Shown here piece after piece: positions 1 to 12,271 of a stretch of DNA of 64,000 nucleotides (positions within the stretch are counted from its first letter, which is position 1; each line of letters opens with the position of its first letter). The DNA lies in assembly GCA_018466975.1 (NCBI GenBank), contig CM031558.1:496001-560000 (forward strand), written 5' to 3'. The translations under genes and the position numbers were made by a program. The notes under the pieces were generated by a model that had not been told where the DNA came from, searched no databases, and worked only from the letters and a program-made list of their open reading frames with translations. This DNA comes from Sparassis latifolia. Its lineage: Eukaryota > Basidiomycota > Agaricomycetes > Polyporales > Sparassidaceae.

Positions 1-1121
1 AGAAAGGATAAAAAATAATCATAGTACTCACCTGCATAACTGCCGGTCATGCCGGCAATGACGGACCATGCCAACGTCTCGAAGAAGTAATTTGGGCATG
101 ACACCAAGGCGAACCCGTACCCATACGGGATCGCGCGCACCTTCGACCCGGGTGGCCTAAGGTTGCGGAGCGTGATGTGAGTATGCAGGTTGGAGAGCTC
201 GGCAAACTGATGTAAACATCAGTGAAAGCGCATATAGCCTTACAAGCCGATGCAAACTCACGAGCCAGAGCGCGGTGCCAATCCAGAGGTAGTTAGGGTT
301 ATTGCGAATGCTCCCGAGGATGTATGGGGATGCTGCAGAGTAAGTGGGGCTGTAGAGACTGTACGCCAGGAGCGCGCCGCTCAGTATCCAGTAATGTGCT
401 GAGCTTCACACACCAACACGCCTTCAGTCACAAAAAGCGGTGTATATGTGAATGAACGACTAACTTCCGGATGATGTTGAAGGCCGGCATGGTCCCATGG
501 GAGAACCGGTGAACAAAGAGCGTCTCGAGTTCACGCTTGACAAAGTGCAAGAGCACGAAGGCGTACACATATCTGGCCTTCCAATAAGCCACGTAAATAT
601 AAAATCAGTACGTTCTACGCACTTTTGTAGTATACTATGCGTGACAGGTCCTCCATAGAAGATGTTCGGGAAGTGGTAGATCAAGGGGTGGATAATGAGG
701 GGTCCAAGCTGTGAATATAACGTCAGCGATGCAACCACTTTAAGTTCTACAACATTACAGACATATTCCACCATAAATACGGTCCGCCATGAGGCTTGAG
801 GACCCAAGTCCTTCACCGTCACCTTGTCGCCGTCCACGATCCCCGCAGTCTTGAGGGTGAGCTCATCGGCGAGTGCGTTCATGTCATCTTTCAAGGCCAG
901 CTTTTGACGCGCCGGGTAAAACTAGAAACGATGCGGCACGCTCAACAGACCTGTTGTCCTACACGAACGTCGCCGAGACGTACCTTAGGGTACTTAGCCG
1001 CGATAGCAGCCTTCACGTCGGCAATCGTAGCCTCCTCCACGCCTTTGTCTAGCGTGATGGTGATGGGCAATCCCCGGGCGAGGGGAACGCGGCCTACTGC
1101 AGATATGGTCAGTGCTACCAT
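1..1121 (-). CDS. TSC13: Very-long-chain enoyl-CoA reductase (partial, 3' end beyond window)
   Basis: Catalyses the last step of the very-long-chain fatty acid elongation cycle in the ER membrane, supplying acyl chains for sphingolipids. Six exons are readable: 1121-984, 921-763, 708-623, 572-465, 403-262 and 206-32; the last visible intron runs off the left edge. The first exon encodes the N-terminal ubiquitin-like segment (MVALTISAVGR...). Later exons carry family hallmarks: FYPARQKL, DLGPQASWRTVF, GPLIIHPLIYHFP, ETLFVHRFSHGTMPAFNI, and the C-terminal steroid-5-alpha-reductase part with GYGFALVSCPNYFFE. An ATG 42 nt upstream (1163) is in frame, but the start at 1121 matches the usual family N-terminus. 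A single ACGCGT box lies at 1194-1199 upstream. Identity is from remembered family motifs; exon joins are inferred from splice signals and kept frame. Confidence 0.93.
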
Positions 1122-1470
1122 TGTGCACGGTGGTCGTGGCCAACTTCCGTCCCAGGGCGCCAATATGTCTCGTCAGTCACATGTCTCGCGTAAACGCGTA
1201 AACGTCTTTTGGATTGTTTGTTTCATTACGCTCCAACCGCACAACTGAGTTGGCTGAGAAGGAAGGTGGAGAAAAGTAGATCATGATTTGTTGGTCCACC
1301 ACGAGCTCTATTTCTCCTGAAATTTATCTGGAACATGGGTAGAAACAGACCAATTTGCACGGTTTGCAATTGGTTCAGTACCATGTACAACCTTCATTCA
1401 CTTCCGAACACAGGAAAACATAGAAAAGTGTTGTAACAATACACGGGGCCTGAGAAGTACCGCTTGGCAA

Positions 1471-2952
1471 CTAGTCCAATCCTGGGGAGCTGCTCGGCGG
1501 CAGGGGGGAAAGTACCCGTCGGGCAGGCGCTGAACTAGGTGCGCTGCCGCCGAGCATAGCAGAGAGCATGTCTGCCATGGGATTCGCTGGCTGTGTCCGT
1601 GGTGGAGGGATAGCGAAGTAGAGCTCCGCTATGTCGATTAGGGTCTGTAGGAAATGAAGAGGTAATTAGTCAAAGTCTGCAGAGATCTCCAAGGATAGAC
1701 TGTGCAGAGAATGCCGAACGGAAACGCTATCTACATGAATCTCCAGTACCAAGAATTGGAGCGTGTACAATATCACAACGCGGCAGCGCGGCGCAAGATG
1801 GACACAGCCGTAAAATCACAAGTTAGCCGGAAACTGACCTTCCTCACTCCCCTGACAGCCAGCAGTCCACTTTTACTCTGATACGTCCCGCACAGCCGCA
1901 CCCAGGCCTCCCGCATCGCTTTGTTCTGATCCCCTTGTGCTCTTTGGCAAGTTCGTACAGCCAATTGCGAAAAGTTCATGACGGAATCTGTCGTATACAC
2001 GATATCGTCTATAGTGCCCTCCTTGCTCACAGAGATAGGTCTCGGCTGCTGCGAGGAAAGAAGTGACGGCTTAATTGTCGTAATTTGCGATACGAATTCG
2101 GTGATGAACGTGCGTGCTGCAAGGATGTTCCCATTTTGCAGATAACTATATGCGCGTGAAACATAAGCATACACCAGCTCAATCTATGTAGAGAGAGTAA
2201 CTGACGGTATTATTCCGTGTAGAGCAAATGCTCCGGGTGTCGCGCCTGTTGTTGCTGAAGCCCACTCAGCAAACATATGAGCAAGGAGTCGCGCGCTGTC
2301 TCGCTTCCCTGCAGCTAGAAGATGTGGCTCCGCAGCATCAAATGCACCCTCTGCGGACGTGAAACATTAGCGCCCAAACTATTCGAGAGACAGAGGTGTG
2401 CAACCTTTGTACAGCAGCTCGCCGACATAGTGATGCAAGTCAGGATCGCCGGCGGGATATAGGCCATGCTTGGCTGACCATCTTTGACCGATTGTAAATA
2501 CAAATGCGGAACTGGACATGCGTACAGCAGCTCACTCACGCAACAGCCTTGTCGATCGTCGTCTTTCGCCATGCACCCTCGGAACCCGTGAGCGCAATCA
2601 ACTGTGTCAAGCGTCCTGTTGACGCACATAAGTTTGGTCATCTATACTGACTCAACTTAGCATCACAAACGGACGTACCCCGGCTCTCCTCATTGACCTC
2701 CTCGCCATTGCTATCATACACCTCCAGCAGGAAGCTTGCCAAATCAGTGCCGCTGCCCTGCTGGCCCACCTTCAACAGCTCTCTCGCGGACTGAAAGAGG
2801 ACGTCTATGGTGGTATCATATTGCCCTGACTTGGAATACCGCGAGGCGAATGTGCGTGCTTTCTGATGCGCCTCGTATGGTTGTCCCGCAGCGATTAGCG
2901 GCAGGATTGCGTTGAGCGCTCTTGATGATGAGGCAGCGGATGCAGGTGCCAT
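1471..2952 (-). CDS. GET4: Get4-family protein, GET pathway for tail-anchored proteins
   Basis: Get4 works with Get5 in the cytosol to hand tail-anchored membrane proteins from Sgt2 to Get3 for ER insertion. Exons read as 2952-2679, 2615-2540, 2481-2405, 2350-2206, 2145-1839 and 1644-1471, giving 350 residues, close to the usual family length. Supporting segments: SRALNAILPLIAAGQPYEAH near the N-terminus, RLTQLIALTGSEGAWRKTTI, the HGLYPAGDPDLHHYVGELLY segment, AAEPHLLAAGKRDSARLLA, and NGNILAARTFITEFVSQI. The C-terminus has LIDIAELYFAIPPPRTQ. The last intron (1838-1645, 194 nt) is much longer than its neighbours and could hide a small exon. The gene is divergent from the F-box gene, with 237 bp between start codons. 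Several donors are non-consensus (for example GTTGCA at 2404), accepted because only they keep the conserved frame. Confidence 0.9.
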
Positions 2953-3189
2953 GTTCGTCCGATTCCTGAATTCTGATCTCGAGTGGAATTCAAGCAGAAT
3001 TAACCAGAAGAGCAAGGTACTAAGTTTACGCAGGTACGCGTCCGACTCGGTCACGGTAGATCTGTAACAGCGGAATTCGTGACGTCAACACGTGTCTCGC
3101 ACTCAACTCTGTCACGATTAGAAGTCACGCCACGCGGCGGCCCGGGCCTTCTTGAATGAAGTTCGTCTACTCTTGTCGCTGCAGATATC

Positions 3190-5669
3190 ATGATGGCGCT
3201 GACATTGGGGAAGGGAAGACAAGGTCCTGGCGAAGCGGGAAAGCACCCTCTGGTTGTGGAGGTAGTCCTCCCACCAATTCGCAGGCGGCGTCGTATGCAA
3301 GCTCAGCAGCCTGCCATGAAACACCCAAGTTCACCGGGATTGATGGACGTTCCTCTTGATATCTTGTTCGAGGCTAGTGGAAACATCGTAGGGACTGCAC
3401 TACTGAATAACCATGTCATTTTACAGATATTCTGCCTTCTATTCCCGGAAGATCTGTTGAATTTGATTCTCACCAATAAACCCTTCAGGGATGTCCTCAT
3501 AGATCGCAGCATGGACACAGTCTGGAAAGAAGTTCGCAAAGGCTACGAGAACCTGGCTGCTTGTCCACCGTACTTGCGTGAGCACCACTATACCGACCTG
3601 ATCTTTGGGCACCATTGTCAGAAATGTGGTGCAACTGGTCCTGAGGTCAGACCCATTTTGGAGTTCAGCGCTCGCTATTGTGGAAGTTGTAAGCTTAATA
3701 CGACTCCGCTATGATTCAGTGCAGTATGTCGCCCTGTGTGTACCACTTCAAAGACGAGGTATGTCCTGATTACATGTATGAACATGGGATTCAACTTTTG
3801 TCGAAGAGCCTGTCAGAACCTACCACGTTCCTGAAGTCAAACGTATGAAGAAGCTGTGGCAGCAAATGCGGACTCCGGCTGAGCAGGAAGCGCTGACCTC
3901 AGCCCGGACCGCTTTCATTGACCAGCACCTGGATGTAAGTTCCAACTTGAGCTTCGTTTTGATTCCCTCCGATTCATATGTACGCGCCAGTATGTCGCCG
4001 TGTGCTAGATGTTCATCACAGAGCGGGAGATCATATATTACGCGCAACATCAACGGCTGAAGAATGATAGGGTTGAGACAATCTGCCAACGTCTTTCTCT
4101 CCTTGGTTTTGGTGGTGAGATAGCATACGTGGGACCCCTTATGAATGCAATACGTCCTTTCCTGCCGGTGGTCGTGGCTGAAATATTTAGCGATGCAGGT
4201 ATGCTCCTTTCGCCGTGCACTTTAATCTTCACTCATGATCAACGAATGGATAAAGATTAGGACGAAATGAAGCCCAAGCTCGTTGCATTCATGACCAAAC
4301 GGCAAGAACGTAGACTCAAGTGGGAGCGCATCGGAACAGTGAAAAGCAGACTCGCACTGCTGAGTGCCTCGCTGGAGAAAGCGGGAACATCACTCAAAGC
4401 AAATGATGCATTCCCTCACGCAGTCGATCTCACTTCATTTATTGAGATTCGCACCATCGTCGAGCTGCCTAGCTCCATACATATCACAGACGAAGCATTC
4501 GATCAAATCCTACCTGACCTCATTTCACGCTGGCAAATAGATGTCATGGCACGCTTAAAGACCAAGTTTACGGATATCGTATCGATATCTGGCTGCCCGG
4601 AGCCCCTGGAGTTCTTGAACTTTGCTAAAACGGCATTTGAATGCTCGTCATGCCGACGCATGCTGTTCTGGCCCATGGTGGCATCACACTATCGCCTGCC
4701 CAAGAACGCCGAAAACGGAGACCGATACGCCAATCTTCCTTCGTTGTCTCATTCCTTTATTCCTTCTGTTGACACACCTGTCTTCGATGCCGCCGTGCAG
4801 GGCGAGTTTGGCAACCGAAAGCAACGGACGCGTGCACCAATTCGCCCTTGCAGCGAACAAGCCGTGTATGTTATCGAGGCATGTGAGATGGATGCGGGCA
4901 CGGCTACCATAGCCCAGATGGATGAGCTGGATGCCAGGGTATCGTGCAGACTCTGCAGCGTGCCGGGAGAATCGAAGCTCGTGATGACCTGGCGTGCAGC
5001 CGTAGGTGTTGTCCTCGCTTTAACGACCTCATCCTATTATGACCGATTCTATGCAGATTTCCCATTCCTTGACCGCGCATCACTTCCCCCCCGCTATCTC
5101 AGAATCTGTGGGACCGAGTTACCGCTACAACAGAAGATAGAGTGAAGATCCTGGAAAAGGCGCGCAAGAAGAAGTCGCTCGCTGAGTACGACAATACCAA
5201 TTTTGCACGTTGTACCCTCTGCACGTACGGAAGTGACATTAGGGACTTAGGGCGGGTCCGCAGAGCCCGTGTCCAAGCCCATCTCTCTCGTGTGTTGAGT
5301 ATTCGTCTTGCATAGCAAGTCGCATGTTGCTGACCCGCTTACGGTAGTCATCGCACCAAAGACCCGAATGCGATCCAAATGGAGAGAGACGCACCGCTGT
5401 TCGTACCGCTTCCCGTACATTTGTACAACGACGGGATGGTTCTGGTTGTCGACGCAGACCCCCAGTTATCGGCCCTGTTCAGAGATCAACGTGCTTGTTA
5501 CGTTACAGGCCACGATCGATCTTCCTCGAATATGGCATTGTTTAGTTGCAGTTATGCCAGTGCGGCGCATTTCGTACAAGTTCATATCTCGGGCACCTCA
5601 GCTTCTGCGTATGTAGGAATATGTGCTGTTCAGCAGTTCACTTCAGGTATTGACAGTCAAGTTTTTTAA
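3190..5669 (+). CDS. F-box domain protein of the long basidiomycete type
   Basis: Likely a substrate-recognition subunit of an SCF ubiquitin ligase; targets unknown. Exons proposed: 3190-3372, 3427-3688, 3720-3758, 3807-3934, 4009-4198, 4261-5001, 5103-5293 and 5348-5669. The F-box follows the N-terminal basic stretch: VPLDILFE, then IFCLLFPEDLLNLILTNKPFRD, then WKEVRKGYENLAACPPYL. A CxxC cluster (HCQKCGATGPEVR...YCGSC) and the later coiled-coil region with FECSSCRRM and VMTWRAA...NLWDRV match the typical long Agaricomycete F-box layout. The first intron (3373-3426) uses a GC donor. The exon 5/6 junction near 4198-4261 is one base out of frame with the visible splice sites, so either a splice site was missed or the gene is damaged. 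The start could also be one of the in-frame ATGs at 3295, 3316 or 3343. Paralogues of this family are numerous in mushrooms. Confidence 0.75.
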
Positions 5670-6282
5670 TGTATTAACCGGATAGTATGTTACTAAGTTG
5701 CTCCGAAAACCCCTGCGCAGAACGAGTTTTGGTGAGACTAGCCGTTGCGTATCAGTAACAGGTCAATGCGACTGCCGTTCATAATGAATACACCTTATAC
5801 TACTGTGTCCTTGGCACAGACATAGCACAACTGTCGAAGAGATTGACCTGGGATCAAGTTACTTGAGTTCAATCCAAACGTTGAATGGGCAAGCAAGCTC
5901 CCAACGCCTCGTGTCATTTTCTTTTATTTTCCTTTTATTTCCACGCAACTCTGATGTCGCCGTCAAGCGATATGCTTGAGAACGACTACCCACCACTCCC
6001 ATCCCCACGCATTGTCCAGATGGACAAGCTACTGAATATCAAGAGTTGTAGGGACACATTTGAAATTTACAACATAGAATGTAACAGCTACAACGTCCGC
6101 GTACGAACTCCAAAGAGATGCAGTCTATGTATACAGATGTAGATGAAGCGAAGATCGTGCGAGTCGTCTGCCAGGGATAACGCCCACACGTCGGTTTTGT
6201 CTTGCAAGAACAGAGTCATCAGGGCACAAGAAAGACTGATAAAACTGAACGCGCTTACATGAGTCGCTCAGGAGTGGATAAT
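5670..6282. other. Gap between convergent F-box and MFS genes; nothing recognised
   Basis: About 610 bp between the ends of two convergent genes. I see no long conserved reading frame, tRNA-like cloverleaf or repeat; presumably 3' UTR and terminator sequence for both. Confidence 0.5.
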
Positions 6283-8125
6283 TTATTGCGATTCGTCGTG
6301 CTTCCATGGATGGCGGGGCAGGGGCAGACTCACGAGGAAGAGCAGACATGCCAACAGTATCAGGATCCCGTAGACTGCAAATCCTCCTAGCCAGTTGCGT
6401 TCTAGCGAGACTGCAAACAGCGACGTAGCCGACGCAGGACCGATGGTGCGCACGATGGAGGCAACAAGCTGCCCGATCCCATTCGTCGCACCAAGTGAAC
6501 GTTTATTTGGGGCGGATGACGTCACGAACATGAAGACACAGCCTAGCGAGTTTCTCAGTATGCCAACACCATCGAGTCTCGCTGAAAGTCCATTACTTAC
6601 CGTAGGTCATGTCCATGACCACGGATATCGCCAGCTGGAGAGCAACCACACACCAGATAAGGGGCGTCGTGCCCCGCGTTCTGGCCAGGAGGTTGATTAC
6701 AGGGAAGATCGCAAAAATTGGCACGAAAGATGCCATGCCTGTCATCAGCACACGTTTTGGACCCCACCGATGTACAACCCTGGAAAAGAAGAGTGCCTGG
6801 AAGCTTCCATTCATCAGGCCAAAGGCACCAAGGATCAAGCCAATGGCGGCCGGGTTAAGACCAAGACCGCCATATTCTATGGGCGTGGAGAAGAATAACG
6901 GCTGAATTGCACGATATGCGATATCGAGGAGAGCCAGACAGCCATAATTTGCCACGGACAGAAGGACGGGCCGCACCATCAATGACCGCAGTGTCGCCGG
7001 TTTGGTGAAGGCCTCCGGCTGAACACAGTCCGTATCTTCCCTAGACACCGAAGCCCCAGTATTCTTCTGGGAAGGCGTATGGACAGTCTGACGGACCAAT
7101 CATGTCAAACCATTGAGCTCAAACAACAATATACGATGTGCACAAACCTCTTTCAAGAAGATCACCGCGATAATAAAGATAAACGTAGTAAAAGCAGCCG
7201 AAGTGGCGCAAGGTAAGAAATAGGGATACTTGATCCAAAAGGGGCCAGAGAAGACACCTGGCCAGCGATCATGAGGCTTCGCCAGCGTTCCTCCAATGAA
7301 TGGGCTGCAGAAAATTTCAGCATGAAGACTTCCGTCAGTGTCATAGGGAAGACCAACCCTACAGTTGCTCCGACAGACCATACTACTGGCATCAGAGAAA
7401 AGCCTTGGGCCATGTTGGTAGAATCCGTCAGTTCTGTAAGAATAGTAAGTAACATTACGGCCGGATGAGAAGATATTAAGCCTACCTCCCATCATGCTCT
7501 TGATGACACCGACGTTGCCATTGAGCATGCCTACTAAACATCGACTTCGGTCGAGTAAGATATCGGTCAGAACATGGATAACCGTGTAAATGGATAGAGA
7601 CACACCTGACGACGAGGGTCCAGTATGTTTTGGAAAGGCCAAAACATATCATAGAGAGACAGAGTCCGCCAGTCCCTGTCAGAAGGACTGGTTTGCGGCC
7701 AATGTGGTCTGAAACTTGCGACCACTGGAGCACGAACATCGCCTCGGTAGCGAAAAATATGGACTCCTATCCCGCCATTTGTAGGGAAGCAAGAAAATGC
7801 TTGAAAAGACTCACAATTAACCCTGCGTAATATCCAACCTTCTTATCATCGCCACCCGTTATATCGAGCTCGCTGACGAGCTACGGGTACAACATTCGTC
7901 AGATTCGATTAACCGTTATCGACGCAAATGGCTCACCTGGTTGATGAATGGATATATACATTGAGACGTTATGGGTTCCGCGAGTTGCAGCAACAAAAGA
8001 ATGAAGATCTGCAACTTGGGCAGCGGCGTCACCGCTTGCTCAGGAACCTTTCCCTCCACTCGCGACTGAGAGAGCAACGCAGTCTCCTCGTCCGGCTCCT
8101 GTCCATCATCCCTCGCAGGATGCAT
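6283..8125 (-). CDS. Major facilitator superfamily transporter, DHA1-like
   Basis: A 484-residue membrane transporter of the drug:H+ antiporter-1 type (similar in layout to yeast YCR023C-like proteins); substrate cannot be told from sequence. Exons: 8125-7937, 7880-7815, 7766-7606, 7544-7486, 7433-7358, 7304-7148, 7087-6601 and 6542-6283. Visible markers: a charged N-terminal tail, first membrane segment LQIFILLLLQLAEPITSQCI, GGDDKKVGYYAGLI, MFS motif A as SDHIGRKPVLL, then SRCLVGMLNGNVGVIKSMM and GELTDSTNMAQGFSLMP. The central loop follows YPYFLPC and FLKE, and the C-terminal half has a further six hydrophobic segments, with MVRPVLLSV at its start and VTSSAPNKRSLGATNGIGQ near the end. All eight exons join in frame without a stop, so the gene looks intact. 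Confidence 0.9.
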
Positions 8126-9858
8126 TGTCAGTTTAACGGCTAGGAAGAAAAAGCTGACAGGAGAGAGGATAGCTGGTGATAAAACTGGCGTCGCGCTTTA
8201 TCATGGTTATCCACAGAGCTGAGAATTCGAAGATTCTTCGCGCAATCGACTCATCCGGAGTGGCGCTCCAGTGGCCCGGCTCCGTATCTGCTTCCGGCGT
8301 TGACGATCTCAAACACGTCTTCTAACAGTCATGATGGAGGTAAGAATCCCGTCAATATACGTATGCAGAGGACTGGCTATGCGGCTGATCATGATGTGAT
8401 TATGGCCAGTAGAAGGAACTGTCGCAGTCCACGGTAAGTACACGGTTGACTTTACACTTCGAAGTACAGCTTGCATGGCAGCGCACGCTGCAACAAATAA
8501 GCTTGCATCTTCTACCGGAGACATGCCAAAATATAGCGCCTTCGCCCGGATAGTTTACAGCCTCAGGCGAGCCATTGACTCCATGCGCACTAATATTACC
8601 CGGATGCTGACAGCCGCTGTCCATCGATTTCCCTCGATATCGCAACTTGTCCCAACGGTCATGATGCGCTACTTCTGCCAGGATAGCGTTCGACATTTTC
8701 GAGATGGACAATGCACCGAAGGCGTCAGACTTCCAGAGCCAGCTCAATTCGCCGACGGTGAGTAACATGCTTTCCCGATTACACCCAACTCTGTTTGACG
8801 CAATCATCGCCGGCAATTCACCCTATCTCGGAGCGTCATGTTCAACACTGTCTAGTACCAACTTGCGGCATTTGAGATGGGAGAAGATTGTCTCTTACGT
8901 GCAAGCGACGTTGACTCATGAGCTGGCACCTCCGAAGCGCTTCGACACCTTCCCGACTCCAAGATGTTGCATACTCATCTGCCAGTCTTGCCGGTGCCCA
9001 CCAGTCACACTTCGTCTCTTATTCTATACTCCCCCCGATGTCGATGCTTTTGCAGGTATTTGGAGCTAGGCGCGGTTGTTCGTCGGCGTTTATTCATGGT
9101 CGTAGATCACAGGTCACGCTGCAGGATGGTAGCGCTGGTCGTCTGGCAAAGGGCACTCTCAAAATTTGGCCTGATTGGTCTAGTGGACAATGTCCGTACA
9201 TGGACAAAGCTCAGTAGTCAAGCTATCGCAAGTAAAGAGCTCCGCTATTCAAGGGTGCAGACATTTTTTTCGATCCTGACTAGTGCATTGTGTTCGCAAT
9301 CAATACGGTAGGAACGGGAGACTATCACTGCAGAAGGTGATCCCGTGATATCATCTGGTTCTTCATGCCTCCGGAATTACCTCAACGACTTCACGGCCCA
9401 TCGATCGACTGAAGCGGTTTTCGCGGCTGGACGCCTCCATTCTACTTCATGAGTTCCGAACGATGGTGCCTCTTATCCAAGTAACTCTGCGCTGCTGCGC
9501 CGGTCAGGCGCGTCCACTGACAGGCAGCCTTAGGAAAGTAAGTCAGCATTCTGTGTATGATTGTGGGTTTTCACAAGGCCAAGTTTTGACGAAGCTTGCA
9601 GATACAGATGACACTCCGGTGATTGACCTTCAAGCATGCTGGAACTTTCAGTGGGTTCTCCCACTGGAATGAAAGTGAGCTCCTTCCTAGTTCACGGATC
9701 ATTTGGAATTATTTCACTTTCAATCATAGCGCGTGCATGGAGACCATATGTCATAGGTATATATCGCAAGACGTGGAACCGCACACTCAAGGAAACAGGT
9801 TCGCCGGCAATGGTCCGCACTGGTGGTAGCTGCCACTATTTACTTGGGGCCCAGTGCC
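8126..9858. other. 1.7-kb gene-poor interval; weak coding fragments only
   Basis: No conserved family is recognised. The best candidate is a short plus-strand exon at 8704-8757 (MDNAPKASDFQSQLNSPT) ending in a consensus GTGAGT donor, but no convincing continuation was found. Other open frames here (8400-8816 minus, 8964-9311 plus) lack recognisable motifs and look like chance or relics. Confidence 0.4.
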
Positions 9859-11060
9859 TCAGTTCCTGCGAGAGAGCAAATCTCTGAGTCCCCCACGAAG
9901 GCCCTTGCCTTTTTTCTTCGTGGGGCTGTCATGCGTCGAATCGCGGAAGCTGTACTTGTACGGGACGCCCTCCCCTGCGGACTCCCTGGCCAGACCCATG
10001 CGCAGCTCCGCTAAGCCGCTGGCCGACCACCCCGTGTGCATGTCTAACGTCGAGAAACGAGGAGGCTGCGGCGCTGTCAATGTACGCAAGGCGTCTGGCG
10101 TAGGCCGTGGGAGATCGAGCGACCGCGACACTCTATCGTCTACGGCCGGAAGAGGGGGTCCGTGCCCGGTAAACTTTGGCGCTTCGCATATTCTGGGCGG
10201 AGACATGTTGTTGCGAATCGCGGTGTACAGCGGCCGACGCGGATGACCGAGAGGGACGTCCATTTCTGTGTGGCGCGGCTGCGACGCACTCGATAGTGCA
10301 TCCACCTTCCCCGAGGGGACAGGGAAGCGCATACTTCTCCCTTGTCTGTGAGGTGCTGTGGATTCGGAGATTGTAGCACGTCTGCGCAGAGAACCGGAAG
10401 ATCTCTGGTGTAAGACAAGTCTTCCAGGTTTGTGTCGTAGCGTCCGATGCGACGGAATCGACGACGTCGGCGGGCTTGGAGGAATGTGAACGACCTCAAT
10501 TGATGCATCGCCGTCCTCGAGTTCAGCAGAAGGCATTGGAGACGTCGCAGGTGACACAGGATCCTTCTGCAGTTGCATGAGGTGCAGTGCAACTGACTGA
10601 AGTCCTTCGTCCTGAAAGAGGACAGAGTAGATGAGAAACGGAGAGGCTAAATCACTTGTAACCATACCACAGAGGCCTGCGCCACAACATCTGTCGCCGA
10701 ATATATCGCAGCGTGACGGTGCCTTTTGCGGCGTTCCCCAGGACCTGTAACCAATTTCGATGTGCATGGTGCAGTAAACCGGCTTTCGCGCAGAGCTGCA
10801 CAAGAATGCCTCTCTATCCTTTTCAGCTGTGCCTTCTGCGCGTTACTGAGCAAAGATGGGGAGCTGACGCGTCTGCGTACTCCGCGATAGAGTGGTTCTT
10901 CACAAGCACACAAGCACCATGGACAAATGATACCAAATGCGTTTGCGAAGCGACATTCCTGGCACTCGAAGAGCGGGCGGTTCTCAAGTCTGAGTCTGAA
11001 GCAGGGCAGCGAGTCCCATTCCCGTAACTTTAACAAAAGCAATTCAGGATCTATCAGCAT
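9859..11060 (-). CDS. Hypothetical protein with N-terminal CxxC pair and disordered tail
   Basis: Two exons, 11060-10668 and 10611-9859, join in phase to give 381 residues. The N-terminal part contains ECQECRFANAFGIICPWC, two CxxC pairs that would suit a small zinc-binding knuckle. The rest is Ser/Pro/Arg-rich and probably disordered, with an acidic patch (AELEDGDASIEVVHIPPSPP) and a basic C-terminal tail rich in Lys and Arg (TKKKGKGLRGG). The start is uncertain. A GTGAGC donor at 11091 and an acceptor just before LREWDSLPC would instead add an upstream exon beginning at an ATG at 11163. I do not recognise the family. The gene lies alone between two gene-poor stretches. Confidence 0.6.
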
Positions 11061-11781
11061 GCGCCTTCGAAATGGGGAATGAAGTGCTCACCCGTCTGGT
11101 TTTTCGATGTTCTCTCCACAGTACACGAGGAGAACACGTCTCGATTTGAGAATGGGCGTACATCTAGGCAATCGTGAATCGTGGGGGTCGTATCAGCAGC
11201 GTTATGGGTTCGTCAAAGGTCGTAAAGAGGCGTAGGCGCATATACGCCTAGGGGTGGCGCGACACGACTGACCGCTCTTATATGTACGTACGTGCAAAGT
11301 AAGGAAGAAGGAAACAAGCCGCGATTGCAACGCCGACCAACGCTTTTAACTAAAGTGAAACGCGGTCGCAAACGAGGCCTCGGGCAGACGCAGAATGGCA
11401 GAGATCCAAGGGTGAGATTACACCCCACATGTGCCAGACCGTACGGCTGCACTGAGGCAGCCCGCAGTCCGTGACATTGCATAGAACTTTAAGCCATGCA
11501 GCAATGTATAGTAGACAATGAGATTAATATCAACCCTAGGCCTGTCTGCAGGCGTGCTCGCAGCTCCGCAGCGAAAGATGTCACACGGCCACAACGTTCT
11601 CGATCGCAGGTGCAAACGAATTTGCGAAACTGCGCGATCGTCGCTTTGACAGTCGCTACTAGAGTCAAGCTAGTTGTCTAGCTAACAGTTGTTATGATTG
11701 AACAATACGACCCGGATATTTCCTTTTCAGCCCTGCAATAATAGAGGAGACAGAGCAAAGCTTCAGCCTAGCGCGCAAGAA
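11061..11781. other. Intergenic; nothing recognised
   Basis: About 720 bp left of the inverted-repeat element. Apart from the possible alternative first exon of the preceding gene (11163-11092), I see no coding or structural signal. Confidence 0.4.
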
Positions 11782-11784
11782 ACT

Positions 11785-11817
11785 GGATGACTTCCCGTAA
11801 GCGATTTAGCGGATAGC
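11785..11817 (+). repeat. Left terminal inverted repeat of the 2.0-kb element
   Basis: 33 bases matching the reverse complement of 13754-13786 with one mismatch (T versus C at the 14th base). Confidence 0.88.
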
Positions 11818-12271
11818 AGGACTTGCTATTTGCTAAAGCTGACTTCGAAATTTGTACACCGCTGATTTGTAAGCCTTTACTTACCAAATAAGGAATCCAT
11901 CCCAGACCTCAGAGCGCTGGACGGGCAAGTGCTGTATGCATGGTTAGAGGTCCTGACGTAGATATGTAGGTTATGTGCATTCAATAAAGCATGCATAACA
12001 ACTATTTTCAATGTAGAAACCTCCGAGGAGAGGTAGTATAGCTTCTGACATCGGCACTGGACCCATCCGAGAGGAGTCAGGACGTGTCTGAGCCGATCAA
12101 GTACTGTCTCCACCGAAGAGAAACTATGACAGATCGTTTGCTAGAGCATCTTTTGGACAGCATTGGGGACCCATCTCATGAAGAAGAATTCATTCGAGTG
12201 GGAACTCTTGCGGCAATCCTCTTGTGCGCAGCTGAAGATGCCCAACAAGCCAAGATTTGCAAACGGCATCC

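Noticed and set aside
5825..5885. Possible tRNA because of GAGTTCAATCC
   Set aside because: The sequence around it does not form the T-arm stem or an acceptor stem.
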